Origin: Phenylobacterium sp.
GTDB lineage: Bacteria > Pseudomonadota > Alphaproteobacteria > Caulobacterales > Caulobacteraceae
Length of the DNA: 34,048 nt
Direction of reading: 5' to 3'
Assembly (NCBI RefSeq): GCF_030654915.1
Contig: NZ_JAURWM010000350.1
Coordinates: 1-34,048 of the forward strand
Position numbers and translations under genes: made by a program. Below the pieces are notes generated by a model, which did not search any database, was not told where the DNA came from, and worked only from the letters and a program-made list of their open reading frames with translations. Below, one piece after another: positions 1-8,586 of this stretch. How positions within the stretch are numbered: the first letter of the stretch is position 1; each line of letters opens with the position of its first letter.

Positions 1-338
1 ATAAGCCCCACCGGCAGCACCACCGCCGGCTGGGGGCCGAGCGCCATCAAGCCCAGGATGGCGCCGGCCACCAGCACCTTGTCGCCGATGGGATCGAGGA
101 TCGCGCCCCAGACCGTAACGGCGTCCAGCTTGCGCGCCAGCCAGCCGTCGAAATAGTCGGTCACCGCGGCGATCACGAAGGCCCAGAAGGCGAACCGCTG
201 CAAGGCGAACTGCGTATCGGGCGTCAGGGTCTCGCTGACATAGGGCACGCCGCCCGCCGCCGCCGCCAGGGCCACGAACATGAGGACCGTCAGGATCAGG
301 CGGCCGGTGGACAGGATGTTGGGCAGGGACTTCATCAT
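1..338 (-). CDS. pgsA: CDP-diacylglycerol--glycerol-3-phosphate 3-phosphatidyltransferase, partial
   Basis: This is the N-terminal ~112 residues of an inner-membrane enzyme that makes phosphatidylglycerophosphate, the first committed step to phosphatidylglycerol and cardiolipin. The C-terminus lies beyond the window start. Translation begins MMKSLPNILSTGRL, a typical PgsA start. The CDP-alcohol phosphatidyltransferase signature D-G-x2-A-R-x8-G-x3-D-x3-D is visible as DGWLAR, then GAILD, then GD, around residues 61-83. Hydrophobic helices flank it. Two tandem ATG codons (338 and 335) are possible starts. It lies 32 bases downstream of uvrC on the same strand, so the two are probably cotranscribed. 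Identity is firm from the signature; choice among CDP-alcohol transferases rests on the N-terminus and the uvrC neighbour. Confidence 0.9.
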   Translation of the reverse strand, partial: MMKSLPNILSTGRLILTVLMFVALAAAAGGVPYVSETLTPDTQFALQRFAFWAFVIAAVTDYFDGWLARKLDAVTVWGAILDPIGDKVLVAGAILGLMALGPQPAVVLPVGL

Positions 339-370
339 GGCAGTCTAACGCACCAGCTCAGCTTCCGTCC

Positions 371-2242
371 CTAGGCCTTGCGGAAGAAGTCGAAGATGCG
401 CTGGGCGAGGGGTTCGCTGACCCCGTCGACCTTCATGATGTCGTCCACCGAAGCGCGGCTCACCCCGCGGGCGGACCCGAAGGCGTGCAGCAGGGCGCGC
501 TTGCGGCCCGGCCCCACCCCTTCGATCTCGTCCAGCGGGTTCTTCTTCATGTCGATGGAGCGCTTGATGCGGTGGGTGCCGATGGCGAACCGGTGAGCCT
601 CGTCGCGCAGGCGCTGCAGGTAGTAGAGAACCGGCGACTTGGGCTCGAGCATGAACTGCGGCTTGCCGGCCACGTGGAACCGCTCCAGCCCGGCGTCGCG
701 GTCAGGCCCCTTGGCCACGCCCACCACCGGGATGTCGTCGACGCCGAGGTCGGCCATCACCTCCATCACCGCCGAGATCTGGCCGGCGCCGCCGTCGATC
801 AGCACCAGGTCGGGGCGTGGGCTGGAGGCCTCGCCGCTCTCCTCTTCCTTGACCATCCGGCCAAAGCGGCGGCGCAGCACCTCCTTCATCATCCCGAAGT
901 CGTCGCCGGGGGTGAGGTCCGTGCCCTTGATGTTGAACTTGCGGTACTTGTTCTTGTTGAAGCCCTCGGGCCCGGCCACGATCATGCCGCCCACCGCGTT
1001 GGTGCCCATGATGTGGCTGTTGTCATAGACCTCGATCCGCTCGGGCGGCCCGTCCAGTCCGAAGGCCTCGGCCACGCCGGCCAGCAGCTTACCCTGGGCC
1101 GAGCTTTCGCTCATCTTCCGCCCCAGGGCCTCGCGGGCGTTGGTCAGGGCGTGGTCCACCAGCCCCTTCTTCTCGCCCTTCTGCGGCCGGGTGATCTCCA
1201 CCTTGCGGCCGGCCTTCAGGGTGAAGGCCTCGTTCAGAAGTTCGCGCTCGGCCGGCTCCACATTGGTCAGGATCAGGCGGGGGATCGGTTTGTCGTCATA
1301 GAACTGGCCGAGGAAGGCGCTCATCACGTCCGTGTCCTCGTCGGACTTGTCGACGCGGGGGAAGTAGGCGCGGTTGCCCCAGTTCTGGCCGGCCCGGAAG
1401 AAGAACACCTGCACGCAGGCCTGCCCGCCCTCGGCGAACAGGGCGAAGACGTCAGCCTCGTCCAGGGTCTCGGGATTGATCTGCTGTTCCTGGGCGACCG
1501 AGGCCAGCGCCCGGATGCGGTCGCGCAGGCGCGCGGCCCGCTCGAACTCCATGTCGTCGGAGGCCGCCTGCATCTCGCCCGACATCCTGGAGATCACCGC
1601 CCGGCTCTTGCCGCGCAGGAAGTCCTCGGCCTGCTCCACCAGGGCGCCGTAGTCCTCCAGGCTGACGAGCCCGGTGCAGGGCGCGGCGCAGCGCTTGATC
1701 TGGTGCAGCATGCAGGGCCGGGTGCGGCTCTCATAGACGCTGTCGGAGCACGACCGCAGCAGGAAGGCCTTCTGCAGGGTGTTCAGGGTGCGGTTCACCG
1801 CCCAGGCGCTGGCGAAGGGGCCGAAATAGTCGCCCTTGATGGTGTGGGCGCCGCGATGCTTGCGCAGCTGGGCGGCCGGGTGTTCGCGCCGGATGACGAT
1901 CTCGGGGAAGCTCTTGTCGTCCCGCAGCAGCACGTTGAAGCGCGGCTTCAGCTGCTTGATCAGGTTGATTTCGAGGAACAGGGCGTCGGTCTCGGTGCGG
2001 ACCGTGACGAACTCCATGGACCGGGTCAGGTCCACCATCAGGGCGATGCGCTGGGTGTGGAACCGGCCCTGCGCATACTGCAAGACGCGCTTCTTCAGGC
2101 TGCGCGCCTTGCCGACATAGAGGACCTCGCCGTCCTCGCCCATCATCCGATAGACGCCGGGCGCATCGGGCAGGCGGCGGACTTCGTCCTTGATCAAGGC
2201 CGCGCCCTGCAAGGGCGCCTGGAGTGTCGCGTCGGTCGGCAT
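371..2242 (-). CDS. uvrC: UvrABC excinuclease subunit C
   Basis: UvrC makes the dual incisions around bulky DNA lesions after UvrA and UvrB have located the damage. The 623-residue protein has the usual family length and domain order. A GIY-YIG nuclease domain lies near residues 25-105 (APGVYRM and LYVGKA, 3' incision). A Cys-rich stretch ([20 protein letters not shown]) follows near 160-190. Next is a UVR motif that binds UvrB ([17 protein letters not shown]). The RNase H-like 5' nuclease domain shows [25 protein letters not shown] and EAHRFA. C-terminal helix-hairpin-helix repeats ([24 protein letters not shown]) complete it. The ATG at 2242 gives a short leader before the conserved core. 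It reads into pgsA. Confidence 0.97.
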   Translation of the reverse strand: MPTDATLQAPLQGAALIKDEVRRLPDAPGVYRMMGEDGEVLYVGKARSLKKRVLQYAQGRFHTQRIALMVDLTRSMEFVTVRTETDALFLEINLIKQLKPRFNVLLRDDKSFPEIVIRREHPAAQLRKHRGAHTIKGDYFGPFASAWAVNRTLNTLQKAFLLRSCSDSVYESRTRPCMLHQIKRCAAPCTGLVSLEDYGALVEQAEDFLRGKSRAVISRMSGEMQAASDDMEFERAARLRDRIRALASVAQEQQINPETLDEADVFALFAEGGQACVQVFFFRAGQNWGNRAYFPRVDKSDEDTDVMSAFLGQFYDDKPIPRLILTNVEPAERELLNEAFTLKAGRKVEITRPQKGEKKGLVDHALTNAREALGRKMSESSAQGKLLAGVAEAFGLDGPPERIEVYDNSHIMGTNAVGGMIVAGPEGFNKNKYRKFNIKGTDLTPGDDFGMMKEVLRRRFGRMVKEEESGEASSPRPDLVLIDGGAGQISAVMEVMADLGVDDIPVVGVAKGPDRDAGLERFHVAGKPQFMLEPKSPVLYYLQRLRDEAHRFAIGTHRIKRSIDMKKNPLDEIEGVGPGRKRALLHAFGSARGVSRASVDDIMKVDGVSEPLAQRIFDFFRKA

Positions 2243-2345
2243 GTCGCCAATATAGGCGAGTCCGCGACTAAGCGTAGGCGATGGCTCGCGGTTTAGCTGA
2301 TGAGGCGGGACGGACGCCTACAGCTTCACCCCACCCCCGTTCGTC

Positions 2346-2370
2346 ATGGCCGACCGCTTGTGTCGGCCAT
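2346..2370. repeat. REP-like palindrome
   Basis: Perfect 8-bp inverted repeat, ATGGCCGA (2346-2353) and TCGGCCAT (2363-2370), around a 9-base loop. GGCC-cored palindromes of this style are common between genes in Caulobacter-type genomes. It could also act as a transcription terminator for the acyl-CoA synthetase gene read on the minus strand, though there is no clear T tract. Confidence 0.6.
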
Positions 2371-2418
2371 TCATAAACTCGGCGGTCAGGGATTGGTCTG
2401 AGAGTCCGACGCGTATGG

Positions 2419-2443
2419 ATCGCCGGGACAAGAGCCCGGCGAT
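2419..2443. repeat. REP-like palindrome ATCGCCGGG/CCCGGCGAT
   Basis: Perfect 9-bp inverted repeat (2419-2427 and 2435-2443) with the 7-base loop ACAAGAG, followed by GACGA. This is a familiar alphaproteobacterial extragenic palindrome type. It is about 50 bp from the neighbouring hairpin at 2346-2370, so both may be parts of one composite repeat. Confidence 0.65.
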
Positions 2444-2487
2444 GACGATCTTCGGGAAATGGTGGCGCAGGCTGAGGAGGGAGCCCT

Positions 2488-4278
2488 CTACAGCTTCACC
2501 CCGCCGGCCATGATCTTCGCGAAGCCGGGCTTGGTGAGCCTCACATAGCTTTTGGCGCCTTCCTTGTAGAACACCGCGCCCTTGATGATCGCCGGGTCGA
2601 AGCCGTCGGCGACCAGGTCGATCTTGCGGTACTTGAAGGTGCCGGTGGTCTCGATCGCCGGCAGGATGCGCACGAAGACCGGTTGGGCATATGCCGGCAT
2701 GTCACGCGCAACCGCCTCGCCGAACGCCTTGATGTCGAATGTATCATCGACGACGATCCCGGCCATGCCGGCACGGCCATCGGCGCCCTCGACCGCCACG
2801 CCATAGACATTGGCTTCGACGACGCCCGGGATAGCCTGGAGTTGCTCAGCCACCTGGCCGGTGGAGACGTTCTCACCCTTCCAGCGGAAGGTGTCGCCAA
2901 TCCGATCGACAAAATAGAAGTAACCGTCGGCGTCGGTGCGCATCAGATCGCCCGACCGGAACCAGGCGTCGCCCTTTTCGAACACGTCGCGCAGGATCTT
3001 CTTGTCCGACGCGGCCTTGTCCACATAGCCGGTGTACTCGCTGCGCGCGTCGTGGCCGATCTTGCCGATGCACTCGCCGATCTGGCCGGGACCACACTCT
3101 ATGCACAGGCCGTTCAGGCCGCGGATCGGCTCTTCCTTTTCGACGTCGAACTGCACCAGCCGATAGTTCACCTTCTCGCGCAGCCACTTGGGCGAGCGGC
3201 CGATCGCGCCCTCCCGGCCGTCGAAGTTGAACATCGAGATGTTTCCCTCGGTCGATCCGTAGAACTCCAGGATCTCGGGGATGCGGAAGCGGCGCTTCAT
3301 CTCGCCCCAGACATCGGCCCGCAGGCCGTTGCCGAACGCCAGGCGGACCTTGTGGCGGCCCTCATCCTCGCTTGGCTCGTGATTGACGAGGTAGCGGCAA
3401 AGCTCGCCGATATAGACGAACATCGTGCAGTTCTCGGCGACGATGTCTTCCCAGAAGTGACTGGCGGAAAACTTCTTCTTCACCACCACCGAGCCGCCGT
3501 TCAGCAGGGCCGCGCCGAGCGCGCAGAGCCCTCCGGTGGCGTGGTAGAGCGGCAATGCGACATAGATCCGGTCGTTCTCATTGGCTCCCGTCGCCCCGGC
3601 GAAGCCGCGCATGTAGAGCTGGGCCCGCACATGGGTGATGCGTGCGGCCTTCGGCAGGCCCGTGGTGCCGCTGGTGAAGATCAGCAGGGCGATGTCCTTG
3701 GCCGTCATGCCGTCGCGGACCGCCTTGTCCGGCGGAAGCTGGCTACAGCTCTTCAGCGCCTGGGTCAGGTCGCGCTGGTCGCCGTGCGCCTGGCCGCCAA
3801 GCACCCACTGCTTCATCGGCTGCTCCAGCAGCCCTTTGGCCTGCTCGAACAGCGGCGAGGTGTCGCCATCGACGATGACATGGGCGGCGCCCGAGATGTT
3901 CAGGCAATGAGCCAGAGGCTGGCCGCTGAGCTGGTTGTTGATGAGGGCCGTGACCACCCCGATCTTCGACAGGCCATACCAGACCGGAAAATACTCCAGC
4001 CGGTTGGGCATGAACAACGCCACAGTCTGGCCGCGGCGCAGACCGATTCCCTTGGCCCAATGGGCGAAGCGGTTGGCCATGGCGTCCATCTCGCCATAGG
4101 TCAGCGTCTTGTACTCGAAGGTCAGCGCCGGGCGGTCGCGCCATTCTTCGACCGCGTCCTGGATATCGTCGCACACCAGATGATCAGACGTGGGCGCGAT
4201 CGACTTCACGCGCTTAAGGGTGCGATTGAGCCCCCGTATAAAACGCCAATCACGCTCTAGCTGGGCCCTGATACGCAT
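2488..4278 (-). CDS. Long-chain acyl-CoA synthetase (FATP-like AMP-binding enzyme)
   Basis: An ATP-dependent ligase of the ANL superfamily, probably activating long-chain fatty acids to CoA thioesters for beta-oxidation or lipid synthesis. The ATP/AMP P-loop FTSGTTGLPKAARITH is clear. The A5-type motif YGSTEGN, the hinge-region motif FRSGDLMRTDADGYFYFVDR and RWKGENVSTGQVAE follow in order. The RWKGENVST form is typical of FATP/SLC27-like synthetases. I start at the ATG at 4278 because GGAGG sits 5 bases upstream and translation opens MRIRAQLERDWRF; a longer in-frame reading to 4329 has no such support. This gives 596 residues. Substrate chain length cannot be read from sequence. It is divergent from the HAD gene. 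Confidence 0.9.
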   Translation of the reverse strand: MRIRAQLERDWRFIRGLNRTLKRVKSIAPTSDHLVCDDIQDAVEEWRDRPALTFEYKTLTYGEMDAMANRFAHWAKGIGLRRGQTVALFMPNRLEYFPVWYGLSKIGVVTALINNQLSGQPLAHCLNISGAAHVIVDGDTSPLFEQAKGLLEQPMKQWVLGGQAHGDQRDLTQALKSCSQLPPDKAVRDGMTAKDIALLIFTSGTTGLPKAARITHVRAQLYMRGFAGATGANENDRIYVALPLYHATGGLCALGAALLNGGSVVVKKKFSASHFWEDIVAENCTMFVYIGELCRYLVNHEPSEDEGRHKVRLAFGNGLRADVWGEMKRRFRIPEILEFYGSTEGNISMFNFDGREGAIGRSPKWLREKVNYRLVQFDVEKEEPIRGLNGLCIECGPGQIGECIGKIGHDARSEYTGYVDKAASDKKILRDVFEKGDAWFRSGDLMRTDADGYFYFVDRIGDTFRWKGENVSTGQVAEQLQAIPGVVEANVYGVAVEGADGRAGMAGIVVDDTFDIKAFGEAVARDMPAYAQPVFVRILPAIETTGTFKYRKIDLVADGFDPAIIKGAVFYKEGAKSYVRLTKPGFAKIMAGGVKL

Positions 4279-4430
4279 ACAATCCTCCGACGCAGGGCCA
4301 CCTTGGCGGTGGCCGCCCGGACGGGTCAAGCTGAGCCATGAGCGCGGCGGGTCACACCCGCGTCAGGCGAGCGTGACCGTGGCGCCGGGGACTCAGTGCG
4401 GGCCGGGAAACGCTGGATTAGGATGAGGTC

Positions 4431-5147
4431 ATGCTGCCACGCGCGATTCTGTTCGACCTCGACGAGACCATCATCTCCTTCGGCTCACGCCGCCTGATTC
4501 TGCAGGCCGTGGTCGAGGAATTTACGGAGATTTTCGGGCCGGTTACACCGGAGGAAGCCGGCGAGGCGCTGGAGGCGGGGTTCCGCGCCTTCTGGGCCGA
4601 CGAGGTCCGCGCCACCTACTGGCGCCAGAACCTGATGGAGGGGCGCAAGCTGGCCGTGGCGGCCACTTTCGAGAGCCTGGTTGCTCGCGCCCCGGGCCTG
4701 ACGCCCGACTTCGCCGCGACGTTTGGCGAGCGCTTCCACAACCACCGGGAGGATCAAGGCCAGTTGTTCCCCAGGGCGCTGGAAACCGTCGAGGAACTCA
4801 AGCGGCGGGGGGTGAAGCTGGCGCTGGTGACCAACGGCGCGGCGGCGCCGCAGCGCGCCAAGGTCGAGCGGTTTGATCTCGCCCGCCTCTTTGAGCACGT
4901 GCAGATCGAGGGCGAAGCCGGGTTCGGCAAGCCCGAGGAACAGGCCTATCTGCACGCCATGCAGGCTTTGGGCGTCGAGCCGCACGAGACCTGGATGGTC
5001 GGCGACAATCTGGAGTGGGAGGTCGTCGCGCCGCAGCGGCTGGGGATCTACGCGGTCTGGCACGACCATCTGGGAGAGGGCCTGCCGCCGGGCAGTCCGA
5101 TCAAGCCCGACCGGATCGTCCGCTCCATCGTCGAACTGCTGGACTGA
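4431..5147 (+). CDS. HAD-superfamily hydrolase (subfamily IA)
   Basis: A 238-residue soluble phosphohydrolase. Motif I is FDLDET near residues 8-13, giving the nucleophile and acid-base aspartates. Motif II is LVTNGA. The motif III lysine lies in GFGKPE, and motif IV is VGDNLEWEV. A helical cap domain lies between motifs I and II, placing it in subfamily IA (YjjG or phosphoglycolate phosphatase-like). The start has a good ribosome site, AGGATGAGG, 3 bases before ATG. Likely substrates are small phosphorylated metabolites; the sequence does not say which. It is transcribed divergently from the acyl-CoA synthetase and followed by an AT-rich gap, so it is probably monocistronic. Confidence 0.88.
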   Translation: MLPRAILFDLDETIISFGSRRLILQAVVEEFTEIFGPVTPEEAGEALEAGFRAFWADEVRATYWRQNLMEGRKLAVAATFESLVARAPGLTPDFAATFGERFHNHREDQGQLFPRALETVEELKRRGVKLALVTNGAAAPQRAKVERFDLARLFEHVQIEGEAGFGKPEEQAYLHAMQALGVEPHETWMVGDNLEWEVVAPQRLGIYAVWHDHLGEGLPPGSPIKPDRIVRSIVELLD

Positions 5148-5376
5148 GATGCCGGATTTGGGCGACTTCACGGCGGAAAAATGAATATCGAGACGATATT
5201 GCGGAGATAATTTTTATCCCCCCTCAGAAAAACGAAGAGATTGGCGAATTATTTGATATCAAAATTCGCCTCCCCTAGAGGGGAATGCCCTCCTAACCAC
5301 GACTTGACCACAAAATATCGGAACATGTGAAAGACAGCCTCGTTCTTATACCGACCAATAACCTGGGAGGTATAAT
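5148..5376. other. AT-rich intergenic region with palindromes
   Basis: No credible gene. By hand count 5161-5280 is about 43% GC, far below the flanking coding DNA. It holds an inverted repeat GGCGAATT/AATTCGCC (5243-5250, 5263-5270) centred on the palindrome TTGATATCAA, followed at once by CCCCT-AG-AGGGG (5272-5283). A TTGACC at about 5305 could be a -35 element for the downstream gene, with no convincing -10. Likely contents are the HAD gene terminator and the promoter of the next gene. Confidence 0.5.
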
Positions 5377-6117
5377 ATGAGTACCGAATACAGCCCGTTT
5401 GCTAAGCCTACATTTAGCGCCGCCGACTTCCAGCGCGACGCCCCTGCCATCAACACCCTTGATGAGCGGCTTCTCAATACGGAGTCGCGTAGTTCCGCCG
5501 TGCAAGATCCCAGAGAACCCACCCCTATGCAGGATGGGCCGGGGTTCGCCGGGACCACAATCTATGCGGGCTCGGCCAAGGCGAAGAGCGCCGGCCGTTC
5601 GATCCCTCCGGCGCTGATGGTCGGCGTGCCCGCGGTCGTGCTGGCGGCCGGCGTCGCATACTTCGCGATGCAGCCCCGCCAGACGATCTTCGCCGATCCG
5701 GTCCCCGCGACCGCCGTCGTCGAACCGCTCACAGCCACGCCAGCGCCTACCGAGCTGGCCTCCCTGGAAGCCTCGCCGCCCGCTGTGACGCAGGCGGCCG
5801 CGACCCCCGCCGCTAAACCGGCGCCTGCCGCCCGCACCGAAGCGCCGGCACGTGTTGCGCGCGCTCGCGTCGCGCCCACGGCTGACGACGCGACCAGTTT
5901 CGCCGCCGACGCCAGCGTCACGTCGCCAGCTGCGCCAATTCCATACTCGGCCCTGGGACAGACCTCTGCGCCGGCCCCTGCCGCGATCATGGTACCGCCG
6001 ATGATACGCTCTCCGGCGCCTGCCGAAACGACGCCTGCGCCCACCGTGACGCCTAAGCCCAGCGTTCAGGATCCAGCCACGCCGGCGCTCGAAGCCCCGG
6101 AGCCCGCGACGCCCTAA
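5377..6117 (+). CDS. Single-pass, Ala/Pro-rich membrane protein of unknown function
   Basis: I do not recognise a family. The 246 residues form a ~75-residue hydrophilic N-terminal part, one transmembrane segment (about residues 76-98, IPPALMVGVPAVVLAAG onward), then a low-complexity Ala/Pro/Thr-rich tail of about 145 residues with no obvious fold. Topology is likely N-in, with the tail in the periplasm, where Pro/Ala-rich stretches often act as envelope-spanning spacers. GGAGG lies 6 bases before the ATG, with TATAAT between them. A strong hairpin follows the stop. It may be anything from an envelope tether to a stress-related anchor; no function is assigned. Confidence 0.8.
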   Translation: MSTEYSPFAKPTFSAADFQRDAPAINTLDERLLNTESRSSAVQDPREPTPMQDGPGFAGTTIYAGSAKAKSAGRSIPPALMVGVPAVVLAAGVAYFAMQPRQTIFADPVPATAVVEPLTATPAPTELASLEASPPAVTQAAATPAAKPAPAARTEAPARVARARVAPTADDATSFAADASVTSPAAPIPYSALGQTSAPAPAAIMVPPMIRSPAPAETTPAPTVTPKPSVQDPATPALEAPEPATP

Positions 6118-6137
6118 AGGCCGGCGCATTCAGTGAG

Positions 6138-6167
6138 ATAGGCGGCTGCGGCGACGCGGCCGCCTAT
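6138..6167 (+). terminator. Probable intrinsic terminator
   Basis: Perfect 9-bp inverted repeat ATAGGCGGC (6138-6146) and GCCGCCTAT (6159-6167) with a 12-base loop, followed by TTCATT. It sits 20 bases after the stop of the Ala/Pro-rich membrane protein. The T tract is short, so termination may be partial. Confidence 0.7.
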
Positions 6168-6248
6168 TTCATTCCTAGCTCAACCACACCGTCCCTTAAC
6201 CACCTTGACCCAGTATCAGCCCGTAACCCACCAGTCGGGACCGAGGGC

Positions 6249-8282
6249 ATGCGGCGGGAGTCTGAGTTTCGATTACTCGCGCCGCTGATCGGGCTCGCCC
6301 TGGGCGCGATGGCTGTGTTCGTCGCAAGCCTGCTGATCTGGGCCAACCAGGTCGATCGCGACGTGCGCAAACAGGAAGAAGAGCTCGTTCGCCGTGGACT
6401 GCTCGCCAGCATCTACGAGATCGAGCGTTCGATCCTGCCCGAGACGAACTGGGACGAAGCGGTCGCCAATCTCGACAACCATTTCGATCCGGCCTGGGCC
6501 AACGCCAACCTCAACGACTACTTCGCTCAGAACATCGATTTCGAGCAGTTGTTCGTGCTCGACGGCGACAATCGGGCGATTTATGGCCGCTTTCACAAGG
6601 ATGCCGCCCCGGCGGCGGACTATCGCCACTTCAGCGGCGCCGCCCCGCTGATCGCCGCCGTGCGTCACGCCGAGGCCGAGCGCGGACCCATCGCCCAGCA
6701 TAAGGCTGGCGCTCTGAGGACCCTGAAGTCGCGCGCGATCCAGGCCAGCGACTTCGTCATGCACGACGGCAAGGTCTATCTGGTCTCGGCCACCCTGGTG
6801 CAGCCGGACTTCGCGACAGTCACGCCCAAGGGCGATTTCGCGCCGATTGTCGTCATGGCCCTGCGAATGAACGCCGCCGCCCTCTCGCGTGTGAAGGACC
6901 GGTTCCAACTGGACGACGTGAAGGCCGATGTTGGCCTCGCCCATCTGGGCGACGGCCGGGCCCACGTCGCGCTGCCGGTCAGCGGCGGCGACCAGCCGCT
7001 GGTGCTGAGCTGGTCGCCCAAGACGCCTGGCGCGGATCTCGCGCGCGCCGCGGCCCTTCCCGTCGCTCTGGTGCTGCTGGTCTTCGGCCTCGTCGGCTTC
7101 GTGATGATCACCCGGATCCGCCGCGCGGCGGCGCAGCTCCTGGTCAACCACCGCACCCAGGCCGAATTCCTGGCCAATATGAGCCATGAGATCCGAACTC
7201 CGCTGAACGGGGTCAACGCCATCGCCGCGGCTCTCGGCCGCACATCGCTGTCGCCGGCCCAGGCCGAGATGGTCGGCATCATCCAGGGCTCGGGCGAGAC
7301 CCTGACGCGCGTGCTGTCGGACGTGCTGGACGTCTCTTGCATGGACACCCGCGCGGTCAAGGTCGAGCGCCAGCCATTCCACCTAGGCGACACCGTCCGC
7401 TCCGTCGCCGCCCTGGCCGGGGCGCGGGCGCGGGAAAAGGCGCTGGACCTGATCATCGACATCGATCCGATGGCCGAGGCAGCCGTCACCGGCGACGCGG
7501 TGAGGGTCAAACAGATCCTGACCAACCTCATCTCCAATGCGCTCAAGTTCACCAGCGAAGGTTATGTGGCCATCGCCATCCGCGCCGAGGGTCAGGACCG
7601 TTGGCGGATCGACGTCCAGGACACCGGTATCGGCTTCGATCCGGCCGAGAAGGACCGCCTGTTCGGCCGGTTCCAGCAGGGCGACGGCTCGGCCACCCGT
7701 TCTTATGGCGGCATGGGTCTTGGCCTGACCATCTGCAAGCAGCTGGTAGAGTTGATGGGGGGCGAGATCGACGCCAATGGCGCGCCAGGCGAGGGCGCGA
7801 CCTTCAGCGTCCGCCTGCCCCTGCCGATGTCCACCGCCACGCCGCAGGCGCGGACGGACACGGATGCCAACAGCGGCCCAGGCCGGCCGTTGCGTGTCCT
7901 GCTGGCCGACGACCACCCCACCAATCGCAAGGTCGTGCAGGTTCTGTTCGCCGAGTTCGACGTCGATCTGGTCTGTACCGAGAATGGGCGGGAAGCTTGC
8001 GAAGCCTTCGCGACGCGGCGCTTCGACCTCGTGCTGATGGACATGCAGATGCCGGTCATGGATGGCCTGGAGGCCGTGCGTGTCATCCGCGAACGCGAGC
8101 GGCAGCGGGGCTTCACTCGCACACCGATCGTCATGCTGACGGCCAACGCCCTGCCCGAACACCGCGACGCGAGCCTCGCCGCTGGAGCCGACCTGCACAT
8201 GGCCAAGCCCATCGAGGCGCCAAAACTGTTCGGGGTTCTACAAAGCGTCGCTGAACGCCAGGCCGTCGCCGCGGCGGCCTGA
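6249..8282 (+). CDS. CHASE4-domain hybrid sensor histidine kinase/response regulator
   Basis: A 677-residue membrane phosphorelay protein. TM1 lies at about residues 10-33. The periplasmic sensor (about 35-265) carries features of CHASE4, such as ERSILPETNWDEAV and a central YFAQNIDFEQLFVLDG. TM2 is at about 270-290. A HisKA domain follows with the phosphoacceptor His313 in NMSHEIRTPLNG, then HATPase with the N box LISNALKF, G1 DTGIGF and G2 GGMGLGLTICKQL. A C-terminal receiver has LLADDHPTN, phosphoacceptor Asp598 in LMDMQMPVMDG, and the AKPIE lysine. GAGGGC precedes the ATG. No partner regulator or phosphotransferase gene is adjacent, so the output route is unknown and the ligand cannot be inferred. 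Confidence 0.93.
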   Translation: MRRESEFRLLAPLIGLALGAMAVFVASLLIWANQVDRDVRKQEEELVRRGLLASIYEIERSILPETNWDEAVANLDNHFDPAWANANLNDYFAQNIDFEQLFVLDGDNRAIYGRFHKDAAPAADYRHFSGAAPLIAAVRHAEAERGPIAQHKAGALRTLKSRAIQASDFVMHDGKVYLVSATLVQPDFATVTPKGDFAPIVVMALRMNAAALSRVKDRFQLDDVKADVGLAHLGDGRAHVALPVSGGDQPLVLSWSPKTPGADLARAAALPVALVLLVFGLVGFVMITRIRRAAAQLLVNHRTQAEFLANMSHEIRTPLNGVNAIAAALGRTSLSPAQAEMVGIIQGSGETLTRVLSDVLDVSCMDTRAVKVERQPFHLGDTVRSVAALAGARAREKALDLIIDIDPMAEAAVTGDAVRVKQILTNLISNALKFTSEGYVAIAIRAEGQDRWRIDVQDTGIGFDPAEKDRLFGRFQQGDGSATRSYGGMGLGLTICKQLVELMGGEIDANGAPGEGATFSVRLPLPMSTATPQARTDTDANSGPGRPLRVLLADDHPTNRKVVQVLFAEFDVDLVCTENGREACEAFATRRFDLVLMDMQMPVMDGLEAVRVIRERERQRGFTRTPIVMLTANALPEHRDASLAAGADLHMAKPIEAPKLFGVLQSVAERQAVAAAA

Positions 8283-8362
8283 AGGCGACGGCATGTCACA
8301 TTTCAGCGTCATCTGATTGCGAATAGGTCCTGCCCGCACGCCGCAATCCGTTGGAATTTCTC

Positions 8363-8584
8363 ATGCTGAAGCTACTGTTTTCGAGCTGGGGCGCCGAGTG
8401 GGGCACCGCTGGCTTGGTGTTCTTCGTCAGCGCGGCCGTGGGCCGTTTCGCCGCCGAGGGCATGAACACCCTTCAATGGTGCGGGGCGATCACCGCGATC
8501 CTGGCCGCCATCACCGCCGCCGTCGCGGTGCGGGTCTGGAAGGACGAACCGAGCCAGGCCAAGGTTCGCGTCGACCGCGACTAG
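8363..8584 (+). CDS. Small two-pass membrane protein, hypothetical
   Basis: A 73-residue protein of no family I recognise. It has two hydrophobic segments (roughly residues 14-32 and 43-60) and a charged tail ending KVRVDRD. Codon third positions are GC-rich as in neighbouring genes, which supports coding. The ATG at 8363 is chosen; an in-frame TTG at 8351 would add four residues. The ribosome site is weak (GGA about 8 bases upstream). It ends 2 bases from the stop of the convergent pentapeptide-repeat gene. It may be cotranscribed with the preceding kinase 80 bases upstream. Confidence 0.6.
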   Translation: MLKLLFSSWGAEWGTAGLVFFVSAAVGRFAAEGMNTLQWCGAITAILAAITAAVAVRVWKDEPSQAKVRVDRD

Positions 8585-8586
8585 GG

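Larger units (their letters stand above)
2318..2502. repeat. 15-bp direct repeats bounding a palindromic intergenic segment
   Basis: The string CTACAGCTTCACCCC occurs at 2318-2332 and again at 2488-2502. The second copy is the reverse complement of the last codons and stop of the acyl-CoA synthetase gene (VKL-stop). The 155 bases between the copies hold two perfect hairpins. This looks like an insertion or local duplication at the 3' end of that gene that regenerated its tail. No transposase is present. Spacer 2243-2487 holds no credible gene. Confidence 0.6.

Noticed and set aside
485-2296. A 603-codon open frame on the plus strand opposite uvrC
   Set aside because: It mirrors the uvrC coding strand; its residue make-up (many Gly, His, Val, Leu, Ala) is that of antisense GC-rich codons, and it has no domain. 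UvrC is unambiguous.
2683-4260. A 525-codon plus-strand open frame opposite the acyl-CoA synthetase
   Set aside because: Same antisense composition effect; no recognisable motif, while the minus-strand reading has all ANL-enzyme motifs.
6195-6210. TTAACC followed by TTGACC ahead of the CHASE4 kinase as a CtrA site
   Set aside because: Only a half-site is exact, and the second half lacks TTAA. Too weak to claim.
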